Below are positions 23,826-37,264 of a DNA stretch of 64,000 nucleotides, piece by piece; position 1 is the first letter of the stretch, and every line of letters starts with the position of its first letter. Origin of the DNA: Lodderomyces elongisporus (Eukaryota; Ascomycota; Pichiomycetes; Serinales; Debaryomycetaceae); the NCBI RefSeq assembly GCF_030384665.1, contig NC_083676.1, positions 1,178,001 to 1,242,000 on the forward strand, written 5' to 3'. A model generated the notes under the pieces. The model saw nothing but the letters and a program-made list of their open reading frames with translations. It had not been told where the DNA came from and searched no databases. Position numbers and translations under genes: made by a program.

Positions 23826-24041
23826 ATGATCGGAAGAGTAGCGCACATTGGTGTTGATCTTGTTCTCATTAGTGCATTTTTTGCCGGCTTGAAAAGATCA
23901 ACTGGTGTTCAACCCAACTTGGACTTGATTGAAAATAAGGATGTAAGGACATATGCAGGAAAATTTTTGAACTTTGGAGATTCAGTTTTGGACAGTTCTG
24001 CTGCGTTTTTAGGGAGCAGCGGATACTTTACTAGGAAATGA
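23826..24041 (+). CDS. Small DUF1748-type protein
   Basis: A 71-residue protein starting MIGRVAHIGVDLVLISAFFA, with one hydrophobic segment (about residues 7-21), then GLKRSTGVQPNLDLIENKDVR and a C-terminal segment ending in YFTRK. The pattern (hydrophobic start, GxxRSTG, DVRxY) fits the fungal DUF1748 family of small uncharacterised, probably mitochondrial or membrane-associated proteins. The ATG at 23826 lies after an A-rich leader. Codon use and the conserved middle block support a real gene despite its size. Function is unknown. Confidence 0.75.
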   Translation: MIGRVAHIGVDLVLISAFFAGLKRSTGVQPNLDLIENKDVRTYAGKFLNFGDSVLDSSAAFLGSSGYFTRK

Positions 24042-24370
24042 GTTCAAAAATCTTGAAGTAACAAATCTAAATTGAGAATTTTGATTTTTTTTGTTCTTTT
24101 GTCTTCGGTCTTGTTTTAATGTTTTGTCCTATGATTTTCAATATTCTAAGCCAAATTGGTTATAGGTCTCTTTTCCATTTTTTTAAAAAAAAATAATAAA
24201 AAAAAAACAACAACAACAACAAGAGTTTTTAGAAATGTACATAGAGTTGATATGGTAATAAAGTTGCATTAAATAAAATTGTTAATCAATCACTAAATAA
24301 AATATGATCAAAAAATACCTCTTTTTGTTTCCAATTGGGATCATTATTGGACATCCTCTCAATTCATTTC
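24042..24370. other. Convergent 3' spacer
   Basis: A/T-rich spacer between the converging DUF1748-like gene and GFA1, with a CAA run near 24210-24221. Nothing else was seen. Confidence 0.6.
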
Positions 24371-26914
<2,544 letters not shown>

Positions 26915-28319
26915 AGTTTCTATTTTTCAATTCTTATTTATTGTGATTGTTTTGCTCTACTTGTTCGAAGGAAAAGAAAAGAACAGGTTTATGGAAAGGA
27001 AAGTGAATGAAAGGGAAAAAGATTGTAGATGTGATTCGATTGAAGATTGAAATAAGTTGGTGGAAGGAAAGAAAGTAAGGAAAAAAAAAAGTTGAAGTGA
27101 AAGTGAAAGTGAAAGTGAAAAGAAGAAAGAATCAGCGTGTCTAAGTCTTTGTGTCTGTGTGTCTGTTTTTTTGTATGTTGAAAGTAATTTTTTTTGACCG
27201 CCATTTTTTATACCTTACAGAAATTCTAGAAATGAAATGTTCCTGTATAGATCATCTCTCACAACGATACGCATGCACACCAAAATAAGCAAAATATTTG
27301 TATAAAACCTTTGGTTAGCACTGCCAATTATAGAGATACAACCAAAAATAAAACACAACAAACAGTATACAACATACAAGAATTGTAAATTTCCTATTTT
27401 GTTTGGATTCTTCTTTCGAAACAGTTCATTTTTTTTTTTTGTTGTTGTTGTTGTTCTTTAGCTGTTTCAAGAAGACCGATAAGAAGCTGCAAAGTAATAT
27501 CCGGATCAAATTTGCCTATTATGAGACGCTCGTGAGTCAAATAAAAGAAAAAAATTTAAAGTAATAATTAAATGGCAGATATACAAATCTGTATGGATTC
27601 ACTTATACCAATTGTAAAATTAGACATGTGCTCACAGCGTATTTGGTGTTTTTGTTAGTACTCGTATACACATCTTATGCCTTGAAGCTTTCCAATTACA
27701 CCTCAATCACCTACTCTCTGCCTCTTCCTCTCTCCCTCTCCCTTTCCCTCTCCCTCTTTCCTTCCCCCAACTCCATGTCCCAGCTCTTGCAAGTCATACT
27801 GTTTTCACTTTTCACACACCAACGTTAATATTCCGAAAATGAATACAGATGATGATGAAGAAGAAGCGAAAAATAAAAAAAAAAAAGAAAAGAAAGACAA
27901 CTTTTCAATATAGAATTGGTTTCCCAATTATGTTTCCTAAAATGGATAAATTTACAACAAACAAAAAAGAGAGAAAAAAAATAGAATTAAATATAAAAAT
28001 TAAAAATAAAAAATAAAAATAAAAATATATTTTCTGTAGAGATAACAAACTGAAATTGATCATTCAACAATCATTACAACGATGTCTTCCCTCCAAGGTC
28101 AAACTGAAAATACTCATTTACCAAGCTAAGATACCTTGAGTAACGGATATCCTTTCCACTTACTATATACTTTGCTTCTCTTTAATTTGTTTTGTTTTGG
28201 TTTGTTTTGTTGTAGAAGGTAATTTCAAATACTCTTTTTTTTTTCGCTTGGTTTAACTTTGTGTATGATTCCAGTAATTTATTATTAGAAGCACTGCCAC
28301 CATAACATTCTACACCAAC
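26915..28319. other. Gene-poor region upstream of GFA1
   Basis: No supported gene. It contains GTGAAA repeats (27096-27119), a T-run followed by (GTT)n near 27430-27455, pyrimidine-rich CTCTCC repeats near 27730-27765 and A-rich tracts near 27880 and 28005-28030. Two short ATG frames with tidy leaders (27572-27658, 28082-28129) are noted under findings. Confidence 0.5.
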
Positions 28320-28774
28320 TGTCGCATAGCACTGTCACAAGTAACAAGTGTACGACTGCTGAGCATCGGTTTGAGCTGGTAGCTCACCGATACCAGCGGT
28401 TTGAGTTCGTGACTTGATAGGCTATATTCCAACTAAGTGTAATTGTCAATGATCGCACCTATAAAGGTCTCAATGCTCATAAGTTAAGAGAGTAAATTGT
28501 CTCATACAAAGTCACTAGTAAGGAGAATCGTGAGAGTATACACTCCGCACGTTCACCTAGTGATTTGTGTTCAATGTAGTTGACCGTCTAAATTCTGTAT
28601 TTAACCGATATTTCTATATAATAGTGATAAGTTAATTTTACCACTTCTCGTTCCTATTTATATTAACTCATCTCGTTTGAAGCTTTCAAGTTTCCCATGT
28701 CGTGCAATATTCTCCGAATATTCACTTAGCGGAAACGAGGGCACAGAGCGTACAGTGTGTGTCGCACTGTGACA
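28320..28774 (-). mobile_element. Solo LTR of a retrotransposon
   Basis: A 455-bp sequence that aligns along its whole length, in reverse orientation, with the LTR at 60839-61292, with scattered substitutions and no large indel. Read on the minus strand it starts TGTCACAGTGCGACA and ends GTGCTATGCGACA. It is flanked by a perfect 5-bp target duplication, CCAAC (28315-28319 and 28775-28779). No internal element sequence is attached, so it is a solo LTR left by recombination between the two LTRs of a full element. Confidence 0.95.
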
Positions 28775-30412
28775 CCAACCACAGTACTTTGACAATTTAC
28801 AATATGCCATTGACCTCCATAGCCTACTAGGGAAAGGGGGGAAGGGGGGGAAGGAAAGAGTTCGTAAAACACATTACGAATATTGCCTATAGGCTTAAAT
28901 ATATATATATTTAGATTGAAAGAGAGCAAAGTGTACACATGTATAGCTTCTTTAGTATGTAGCAGTTCTTTCATCTGTACTCAAATTACTGTAATGGATG
29001 ATGATTCCACTATTCTTGGGCTATTCTTCTCAAACGCTATATAAGCCATTATCGTAAATCTCCAAAAAGTTGGTTCTGGGTCTTTCACCTTTGTTTTCTT
29101 TCTCCAGCCCTATCTTTCCTCTTCCTAAAGTAAAAAAAAAAAACACTTAGTTTGTTCTTTTACTCAAAGGCTGAGTCTTTGCAACGAAAGAAAAAAAAAA
29201 GAACCAAAAAATTAAAAAATTAAAAATGGGAGCGCAAGAATATGGAAAAAAAAATAAGAAACAAAAATAAAAAAAAAAAAACACCGACCTTATGCAAACT
29301 AAAAATAGAAACACTTCCATACAGTCTTACTATCCATCAATAACCAGAGTTACAAACATAAATCGAATCTGCTTTGTTGTATTCTTCTTTGCATTGCATT
29401 GCTTTCCTTTGATATGCTTTGCACTCTTGATTTACCTTTTTTTTTGGAACCAACGGGGAGGCGGAGAAAACTCTTTTGACGAGAAATGTAGAAATGTACG
29501 GTAAAACGAACAGGTTCTTTGTTTTCCATCTTCTGTAATTTACTTGCTCATATGTCATAGGACATATGATATCGAGTTGACTCCAAATACCAGTCTGTTC
29601 ATTTGAAAAAAAATAGCAAATGGGCCTGGTAAAACAAATTAGTACTAGACTATGCAATAACTTTGCTGAAAATTGAAAGTCTATTGTTGCAATTTTTTTT
29701 GGAAAAAATCAACATCTTTTGATCAAACACGCTTTTCTAAGTCATAGTCAAGTTGTTAAAGTCACGTGACTAAAAATTTTCTGGAAATAACACGTCTGTT
29801 TTTTCATTATTTTTTTTTTTTTTTTTGTTTCTTTTATTTCTTTGTATGTTAAAGTTTTTACAATAATTTTTTTTTTTTTTGGCATCAATATCTTCCAAAA
29901 CAAAAACAAAATAAAAGGTTTGAGTCAAGACAACGAAATTGTCCAAGATATAAACTGAGTAAAATCCAAAAAAAAGGAAAGGCATTTAGCCATATATAGG
30001 TAGATTGTATATAAACCACTTCCCTTTTTCGTCTCTTTCTTCTTTGTTTGTGTTCTTCGTCTTTACACATTCTTCCCAATTGGCTTTCTTCTTATTTGTT
30101 TACTTGTTTATTAATATTATTATTGTCTTTGTTAGAAAACAACCACCCCCCAAAAACCCCTCAAAAACAGAAAGGATTTTCAATAGCAAAAAAAAAAAAA
30201 TATTACTAAAAATAATAATTAGAAATTGGAATAGTACAATGTTGGGGCCTAATAAAATAGCCGCTTGTGTGTGTGTGTGTCTTTAATTAAGCACACTCTT
30301 GTTTTTTCTCAATTTTTTTCAAACCACGTAATGCAAAAATGTACTTGCCAATATTCACTAGAAACTATTGTATAGGAAACGGAAACCCTCTCCCTACCCC
30401 TTCTCCTTTTAA
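28775..30412. other. Intergenic region upstream of the F-box-like gene
   Basis: About 1.6 kb without a supported gene. It contains a G-rich tract at 28830-28850 (runs of 3, 6 and 7 G), poly(A) tracts around 29130-29280, long T tracts near 29806-29880 and (GT)n near 30267-30280. Confidence 0.5.
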
Positions 30413-31687
30413 ATGCCAGACAACTATTTAACCTATACTGGTTCGAATTCTACAGAGACTATTGAAAGCAGCACAAGCTCTAATATCAATGGTGCCAATA
30501 GTCAAAGTTTATCACCTTCTTCATTGGTCATTAATATCCAAAAGCTGCTGTCTCCAATAACTCTTTTGAATGACGATATCTTAAATTTAATCTTGAGACA
30601 ATTGAACCAGATTGATGTGATCAATTTATCACTTACTCACAGACACTTTTGTAGTGCATGCAAACGTCGACTTCATGCAACCATTTATGTTTATTACGAT
30701 ACTAATGGCAATGGCTCTCTACTCAAACACCATGTTCCGCGAAACTGGTACGGTCCGCCATTTGTAGGACAAACTGTGCTTTCAAACACAAATTTCAAAA
30801 AATATTTACGCAGTCCAAATGCTTTTACCTGTTTGAACAACTTGGTAATTTTCAATCATTCAATGGTTGATGACGAAATGTTGAGATTTATGCAGAGGAC
30901 CCTCAACTGCAGAATCTTGACCGATCGACTTGGTGGAGGTGGTAGCGATATTAATGAAACAGTGGCTTTACAACAAGAGTTGAACAAAGAGCTTAAACAA
31001 CCCCATTGTCTGATATTATTTGATTTTCAACTGCCTTTGCTCGGCAACGAGGATTATGAATTTACATGCGACAATTTCCAAATTATGGATTGGAGACAAT
31101 TTATCCCAAACAAGAGATTTCATGCTACAAGTTTGGGCATTATGGGTTTTGAAAAACAAGCTTCCAGCAAATTGTTTGAAATAAACCTCGGCTGTCTAAA
31201 GTCTCTTACCATTGCTGGATTCATGGGCAAACCTTTTCCAGAATTAAATGACATTGAGAATTTTGCTTCAAAATTGACTTCCTTAAAATGTCTACACCTT
31301 CATATCGGTAAAAAGAGCTGGTTTGAGTTTTGCAGAGCTATACGTCAAAACTCACTACGTGAGCTTGCAGTACCAATTTCAGTAACAAACCTGTGTGATT
31401 TTTCATTTGAATTATTGAATTCTTTGCAATTACAATCCAAGTCTTTAAAAAGACTCGTACTACGCACACCTCCATACATTCCCGATGCCACCTTCTTCAC
31501 AGCAGGAACTCCTGAACGAGAATTGGAGTATTTTTTCATCTTTCCGAATTTGGAAGAAATTGTCGATAAAATGGAGCTCTACACACTCGACAGAGTGTAC
31601 ACAACAATGAATACAATTGACTTTCATAGAGGATCATTATGTGACCCCAGAACCTGTAACGGACTCCACATTACTGAGCAAGAATAA
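30413..31687 (+). CDS. F-box-like protein with leucine-rich region
   Basis: A 424-residue protein of unknown specific role. Residues about 46-83 (TLLNDDILNLILRQLNQIDVINLSLTHRHF) have the F-box pattern: a short hydrophobic helix, then a leucine-spaced segment and SLTHRHF. This suggests a substrate-recognition subunit of an SCF ubiquitin ligase or a related Skp1-binding protein. The middle and C-terminus have irregular leucine spacing (LKSLTIAGF, LTSLKCLHLHIG, LKRLVLRTP) compatible with degenerate leucine-rich repeats. ATG 30413 follows an unusual CT-rich leader. No orthologue was recognised; the F-box call is from pattern only. Confidence 0.65.
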   Translation: MPDNYLTYTGSNSTETIESSTSSNINGANSQSLSPSSLVINIQKLLSPITLLNDDILNLILRQLNQIDVINLSLTHRHFCSACKRRLHATIYVYYDTNGNGSLLKHHVPRNWYGPPFVGQTVLSNTNFKKYLRSPNAFTCLNNLVIFNHSMVDDEMLRFMQRTLNCRILTDRLGGGGSDINETVALQQELNKELKQPHCLILFDFQLPLLGNEDYEFTCDNFQIMDWRQFIPNKRFHATSLGIMGFEKQASSKLFEINLGCLKSLTIAGFMGKPFPELNDIENFASKLTSLKCLHLHIGKKSWFEFCRAIRQNSLRELAVPISVTNLCDFSFELLNSLQLQSKSLKRLVLRTPPYIPDATFFTAGTPERELEYFFIFPNLEEIVDKMELYTLDRVYTTMNTIDFHRGSLCDPRTCNGLHITEQE

Positions 31688-31949
31688 AGACATCCTCCTC
31701 CCCCTTCTAATAAAACCCTACAAAAATGGAAACTGCAAAAAACATAAATAGGAGAAAAATGACAACTACAAAAAAAAAAGAAAATGGAAACTACAAAAAA
31801 CAAAGGAAAAAAAACCAGAAAAAAAAAATAAGTATCAAACTCGCCAGAATACAATTTGTTTATATAGCCTGTAAATATATATATATATATATAAATACAA
31901 ATTTCTCTTTTGTGTTTTTTTTACACACCGTTTCAATTTTTACAGCCCT

Positions 31950-33074
31950 TTAAAACCCACCACCAGGAGGTCCGAAATTACCAAAGTTACCGAAATTGCC
32001 TCCAAATCCAGGACCACCAGGACCACGCAATCCACCATCTGGTAAACCTTGTCCCAATGCATCTAAATTCTCTTCAGAGTATGGGTCATCAAATCTGGCA
32101 CCGGGTGGGACACCTTTTCTCCCGCTATACCCGCTATACCCGCTTGTGCCGCTGCCTATTCCTCTGCTTTCACCACCTTGCCCCGGGTGGAAAATTGGGT
32201 GATTTGCATCTGGGTGCATTCCTCCGCTTCCTAATGGTCCTTGTGAGCTGCCTTGCAAAGGATCCAAGTACCCTTTCAAAGTTGGATCTTTTGGCAATCC
32301 AGGTGGGTTCAAGTCATCGGAACCTATAGGGGGTAGATGCGAGGATTGTCCTAATGTGTCATGAGTTGGTTGACCCGGGTCTCTTATTTGATATTCATCT
32401 TCAAAATCGGGCATATCCGATGGTCTTTTGAATGCAGCATTTTGTACCCGAGGCTGGGAAGATTGTGGTGCTGAGGCAGAAGGATTACCACCGGTGAATA
32501 CCGGGTTTGTTGGATGATAAGGTTCTTCTGGAGTAGGTGACTTCGCATAGTTACTTTCTGTATCAGTGTGTTCTTCGACAATTGGCTGTGATTGTTCTTG
32601 CTGTCCTTGTTTCAAATCATCTTTTTGAACGTGTTGTTGTTGTTGCTGCTGTTGCTGCTGTTGCTGTTGATGCTCCTTTTCACTTTGAGTACTGCTTGGG
32701 AATATTGAACTGACTTTTTCATTATCGACAACGCCTCTAAATTTTTTTTGGAATTTCTCAACCAATTCTCTGGGCAATTGACTAGTACCTGCAATGGGAA
32801 ATTCAATAGTGTCCAAATCAAACCATTCCCAATTGATCAATGCGTTATCCAATCTTCCATCAAGGTTGAGTAAATTTACCAACGACTGGACATCGCTGAT
32901 TGCGGTAAAGCTCAAAATGAGAAATTTCTCATCGTAGTGGTACAATTCAACTTGCTTTAGTTTATTCTCATTGGTTGTGCCCACAACCTTGTAGTGGTTT
33001 GATTCTGGGTATATTTGGCCAATGTATTCCGTAACCAACTCAAACGTGAGCTGAAAGTAATTGTCTATAGTCAT
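31950..33074 (-). CDS. FUB1: PI31-like proteasome regulator (Fub1 family)
   Basis: Binds the 20S proteasome and modulates its activity or assembly in the PI31/Fub1 family. The 374-residue protein has an N-terminal PI31-type domain (about 1-140), an acidic and Gln-rich linker with a Gln run near 137-148, and a C-terminal proline/glycine-rich tail. The signature PPGARFDDPYSEENLDALG near residue 322 corresponds to the conserved PI31 C-terminal block (PPGARxDP). It ends in repeated GNFGNFG units. ATG 33074 is the first in frame. The upstream spacer holds a 14-bp tandem repeat. Confidence 0.85.
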   Translation of the reverse strand: MTIDNYFQLTFELVTEYIGQIYPESNHYKVVGTTNENKLKQVELYHYDEKFLILSFTAISDVQSLVNLLNLDGRLDNALINWEWFDLDTIEFPIAGTSQLPRELVEKFQKKFRGVVDNEKVSSIFPSSTQSEKEHQQQQQQQQQQQQHVQKDDLKQGQQEQSQPIVEEHTDTESNYAKSPTPEEPYHPTNPVFTGGNPSASAPQSSQPRVQNAAFKRPSDMPDFEDEYQIRDPGQPTHDTLGQSSHLPPIGSDDLNPPGLPKDPTLKGYLDPLQGSSQGPLGSGGMHPDANHPIFHPGQGGESRGIGSGTSGYSGYSGRKGVPPGARFDDPYSEENLDALGQGLPDGGLRGPGGPGFGGNFGNFGNFGPPGGGF

Positions 33075-33762
33075 TTTTTGGCTTGGTATGACGTGGAGTG
33101 ACTGCTTATATTGTAAAGGTTATTGAATAATCCCCCAAAAAAAAAGCTGTGTAAGTAATTAATTGTTTAGGAAATGGTGGAACAGGAGGAGAACCAAAAA
33201 CAAAGAAAAAAACAAAACAATTAAATAGTATAATCAGATAGTGGCAGTTGGTAAAGGATAAAAAACAGAAGAAGGAAATGAATTGTTTCTGGATGAGTTG
33301 GATTTCTTTGATTAATGTGATTGATGCATAAATGTAGGGTGACCTTCTTTTGAGATTTTTTTTTGCTTTTGCTTTTGCTTTTGCTTTTAAACTCTTTTTT
33401 AAATACTTTTAATAATTTATATTTTGAGGCCTAGCAGATTATAGAACATTCTAAGGGATCATTACATTTATTACACAAAACAAGAGATTAGATAACTAGA
33501 GGAAGTGTGTATACATAGTTGTGGAAGAAAGAGAAGAAGAGAGTTAGGAGGGGAGTAGGAGTCGGAGTGAAGGAACAAGCGGAAACTAATAATTATAAAT
33601 TGGTGGGTGTCGCGCATCCAGTGTCGCAAAAAAGGTGAATTTGCAAATAGGAACTCGTGCGACAATGCAATTGTCCAACCATGTAATGTTGCAACAACGC
33701 AACAATTTATTATCAATGAAGGCCAAGTAGTGGGTCAGGGAAAAAAACGACAGGGGAAACAC

Positions 33763-33818
33763 GTGAAGGAAAACAAGTGAAGGAAAACAAGTGAAGGAAA
33801 ACAAGTGAAGGAAAACAT
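33763..33818. repeat. 14-bp tandem repeat, four units
   Basis: Units of GTGAAGGAAAACAA, three perfect and a fourth ending in T, about 690 bp upstream of the FUB1 start. Confidence 0.92.
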
Positions 33819-34969
33819 GACAAAGCAAAAATAAATGAAGCAGGGCAAGAGGGGGAGGATACTTGTATATGATCTTCCAAAGTTCTATCCATTTTATTTG
33901 TGTACATCCACCACATTTGCAATTAAAATTCTTAAACAAATTGCTAATTCGAGTATTACTGATCAAAGAAATAAAACGCCACACAGTTTTACTAGAAGCA
34001 GATTCACAACTTTCTTGAAAGAAAAAACAAACCGCGGTAATCACGTGACCTCTTTATTTTTTGGTTTAGCCAAACAAAGTAAAAAAAAAGAGAAAGGACT
34101 TGTGCCAAAATCTATTCAAATAAATGTTGGTTGATAAAGCTAGTACCAACCTTTTTTTTTTTTTTTTTGACTTTGAAAGGGCACATTCACTTGACAACGT
34201 ATACTCATATATGTTTTCTTCCCCACTTCTCTGTATCAAGAATTTACCTTTTGTGATATCACAAGAACGGAGCAAACGTCGAGTGCTCAACTGCTGGGTT
34301 GTGGCTACATTAATAAGTTGTCAAGCAGCATGTATTGCTATGCAACAAATTGTGATTGCTATTTGCCGTGCAACTCGAAAAAAAACAAAAAAATACAAAA
34401 AAAAAAAAAAGAAAGAAAAACCGAGAGAAAAATTAAGAAAGCAAAGTAAAACACCAAATTGCTTTCTCTGAACCTCAATTGCTGTCGATGTGACTGACAA
34501 AAAAGGGAAGTGTCTTATTCGGGATTCGGTGGCAGTAGTGTTTTGCAGTAATTCAGAGTGAATGTGGGAAGTGGGAGTGAAAGAAAAAAGAGACTAGTTT
34601 CTTTTACATTTTGTGGAAAAAAGAAAAAAAAAACAATCAATAAATAAGAAAATAGAAGAGATATCAAGACCATGTCTAGAGCTACTCAAGTGTATGGTGA
34701 CGATTTGGAATTAATAGAAAGATGAAAAACTTGTAGAAAAGGACTATATTGGTCAACGTTGATGCTCCATTAATAGCAGAAGCAGTAGTACTAATAATAA
34801 TCCCGACAGCTGCTTAATGTTAGTCGATTGCTAGCTGGTGAGGAAGGATCAAAGACGGAAGCGTGCGAAAAAAAAAGAGGCGGTGAAGTGGGGGGTTTAG
34901 AGAGGGGATGAAGCGTGCTTTTTTTAATGAGGAAAAAAAGTCATTGACTATTCATAGTTCCCCTTTTCT

Positions 34970-35016
34970 ATCGTATTACATAATATCTTATGTAATACTA
35001 TCTTATGTAATACGAT
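34970..35016. promoter_or_regulatory. Inverted/direct repeat cluster of TTATGTAATAC
   Basis: ATCGTATTACATAA (34970-34983) is the exact reverse complement of TTATGTAATACGAT (35003-35016), with a third copy of TTATGTAATAC (34988-34998) between them, each separated by TATC. It lies 880 bp upstream of SOL1. Regular spacing of a near-palindromic core suggests a multi-site operator or a cruciform; a binding factor cannot be named. Confidence 0.5.
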
Positions 35017-35894
35017 CTAACTTTCCATTTGGGCTTTGCTTTTCATACAGAGGAAACGGAATTAACACTTCTTATCATTGAACTTTTTTTTTTTATTTAT
35101 ATATTCTATTTGTTTTGTTATATTAAGTCTTTTTGTAGGGAGACTATTAGTATTTATTTTATTTTTTTCTCTTCCTCTGTTTTTCCCTGTTCCATTGTAC
35201 ACGACCCACACTACTCACAAAAGTAAGTCCAAAAAGGGTGTTGCTGGCGTCGTTGCGACTGAGTAAGTAAGTGACTGAGTGAGTGAGTGAGTGACTGAAA
35301 TGACTAAACCGCAGAATGTGTGAGAATGTTTGCGAATGCGTGCGAGTCAGAAAAAAAAAAAAAATCTTGTGGACAGGTTGATTTGGTAATCTCTAGAAAA
35401 GTCCACCATTCCCTTTCAATTACTCTACAACCCACTTCCACACTTACCAACCAATCAATCAATCAAAGATTACTATACCATTACACCAACAGAATAAACC
35501 TCATTTTTTCTAACCCCTAACTCCTTCTCCTTTTCATCTTCATCCTTTTACTCCTTACGCCATAACCCATTCAACTACGTACACCAACACTTAGACAAAA
35601 CACCTACACACATATATACATATACATAAATATAAATATAAACATATACATATACATACATATATATATATATATATACACATACGTACATCAACGTCAT
35701 TTCGAAACCATTTTCCATAACCTTGACTACACAGACAATTGTTAGCAGTTCAGAAGTTATACTAGTATCAAAACTTCAAGGACCATTTTCCAGACCAATA
35801 CTATTCTCACTAATCACTATCATTGTTGATTTACGATAAAATTCTATTTCTATAGCTATACTACACTACGTGCCCACTTATCAAAGATACAAAA

Positions 35895-37175
35895 ATGACT
35901 ACAACCGTTCCCTTAATCTATTCGTTCCCCGAATTCTTGGGAGTCGCAGACGCTGTTGCCGATTTAATCATCTCGGCTCAGAATCAAACCTTATACAATA
36001 CAACAGATGCTAAACAGATTGAAATGATCAAGCTGGGACAGATGAAGCGTCCATCAATGACCAAGACCAATAGCTCATTATCTGTCGCAATGGCCATGAA
36101 TGGTGCTAACAACAATAGTAATAATAGCAATAGTAATCATAATCTCATTAGCAGTAGCAGCAACACCATCAACAACACCGTCAACAACACCAATAACAAT
36201 AACAATAACAATAATAATAATAATAATAATAGTGGTAGTAGCACTTATATCGCCCACAGTAGTGGTAATGGCATATCTCCATTAAGCCATCCAAGTACAG
36301 GCACAAACACTGGAGCAAGCTCCACTACCAATAGTCCTAGTCTTAGCCAAAGCCAAAGTGTCACCAATATTGCTTCTGGTGCATCATCAACCAATTTGCA
36401 ACAGAACAACAAGATCAAAAAGGAAAAGAAGATAATGAAGAAGCAAGAAATTAGGTTCAAGATTGCCATTAGTGGTGGATCGCTTATAAAAATTTTGAGC
36501 CAGGGACTCATGCATGAACAACAGTATATCGAATGGGATAAATGGGACATTTATTTTGCCGATGAGAGATTAGTACCGTTTGAGAGCCAAGATTCGAATT
36601 ATGGCCAAGCTGAAAGGGAAATCTTTTCACTCATCAAGGGTGATAAGAAACCACGTATCTTTCACATTGACGAGTCCTTAATTGATGATCCACAAGAAGC
36701 AGCTGATGACTATGAGAAACAATTGATTCAAAACTTTGCCAAAAAGGATTCGGTGAAACTACCAATGTTTGATTTGTTATTACTTGGATGTGCACCAGAT
36801 GGCCATATTGCATCATTGTTTCCCAACCAAGGTGAAGCTTTACGTGAAAAGTTGGCATGGTGTATCCCCGTGTCAAAAGCACCACTGGGTCCAGAGAATA
36901 GAATCACATTGACAATTCCAGTCATTTGTCATGCGGCAAGAGTTGTATTCGTTGTTGAAGGTTTGACCAAGGCTCCGATCATCAAGACCATAATGGAAAG
37001 ACCCGAAAAGGGATTGCCCAGCTCTATTGTGAATGAGACTGCAGTGGGTAAAGTTAGTTGGTTTGTTGACGATGCGGCATTGAATGATTTATATGACATT
37101 ACAAAGAAAAAGTATAAATATTTGTCGATTCCAGAGCCAGACCACTCAAAAGATAAACAAGAGGAGCAAGTATAA
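35895..37175 (+). CDS. SOL1: 6-phosphogluconolactonase-like protein (Sol family)
   Basis: Family hydrolyses 6-phosphogluconolactone in the oxidative pentose phosphate pathway; S. cerevisiae Sol1/Sol2 instead affect tRNA export. The 426-residue protein has a split lactonase domain: N-terminal residues 1-50, then an Asn/Ser-rich insert (about 55-180, including Asn and Ser runs and a basic KKEKKIMKK segment), then the core KIAISGGSLIKIL, WDIYFADERLVP, SNYG, FDLLLLGCAPDGHIASLFP and RITLTIPVI. An insert at this place resembles the Sol1/Sol2 subtype, so catalytic activity is not assured although GxDGH-type residues are kept. Codon 331 (36885-36887) is CTG and probably reads Ser. Confidence 0.88.
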   Translation: MTTTVPLIYSFPEFLGVADAVADLIISAQNQTLYNTTDAKQIEMIKLGQMKRPSMTKTNSSLSVAMAMNGANNNSNNSNSNHNLISSSSNTINNTVNNTNNNNNNNNNNNNNSGSSTYIAHSSGNGISPLSHPSTGTNTGASSTTNSPSLSQSQSVTNIASGASSTNLQQNNKIKKEKKIMKKQEIRFKIAISGGSLIKILSQGLMHEQQYIEWDKWDIYFADERLVPFESQDSNYGQAEREIFSLIKGDKKPRIFHIDESLIDDPQEAADDYEKQLIQNFAKKDSVKLPMFDLLLLGCAPDGHIASLFPNQGEALREKLAWCIPVSKAPLGPENRITLTIPVICHAARVVFVVEGLTKAPIIKTIMERPEKGLPSSIVNETAVGKVSWFVDDAALNDLYDITKKKYKYLSIPEPDHSKDKQEEQV

Positions 37176-37232
37176 ACAAGTATAGCCGGTGGTTGTATAT
37201 GTTGGATAGTCAAAACTTTAAGCTAATGTACA

Positions 37233-37264
<32 letters not shown>

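Larger units (their letters stand above)
33075..35894. other. Long divergent intergenic region between FUB1 and SOL1
   Basis: About 2.8 kb with no supported gene. Contents include GCTTTT repeats (33362-33390), a 14-bp tandem repeat (33763-33818), poly(T) at 34151-34169, an inverted TTATGTAA cluster (34970-35016), GAGT repeats (35263-35297) and alternating AT sequence (35605-35690). A 17-codon ATG frame at 34672-34725 is noted under findings. Confidence 0.5.

Noticed and set aside
28990..29180. Possible C/D snoRNA (ATGATGA box near 28996, CTGA near 29171)
   Set aside because: The boxes are about 175 nt apart with no terminal stem, longer than usual; weak evidence.
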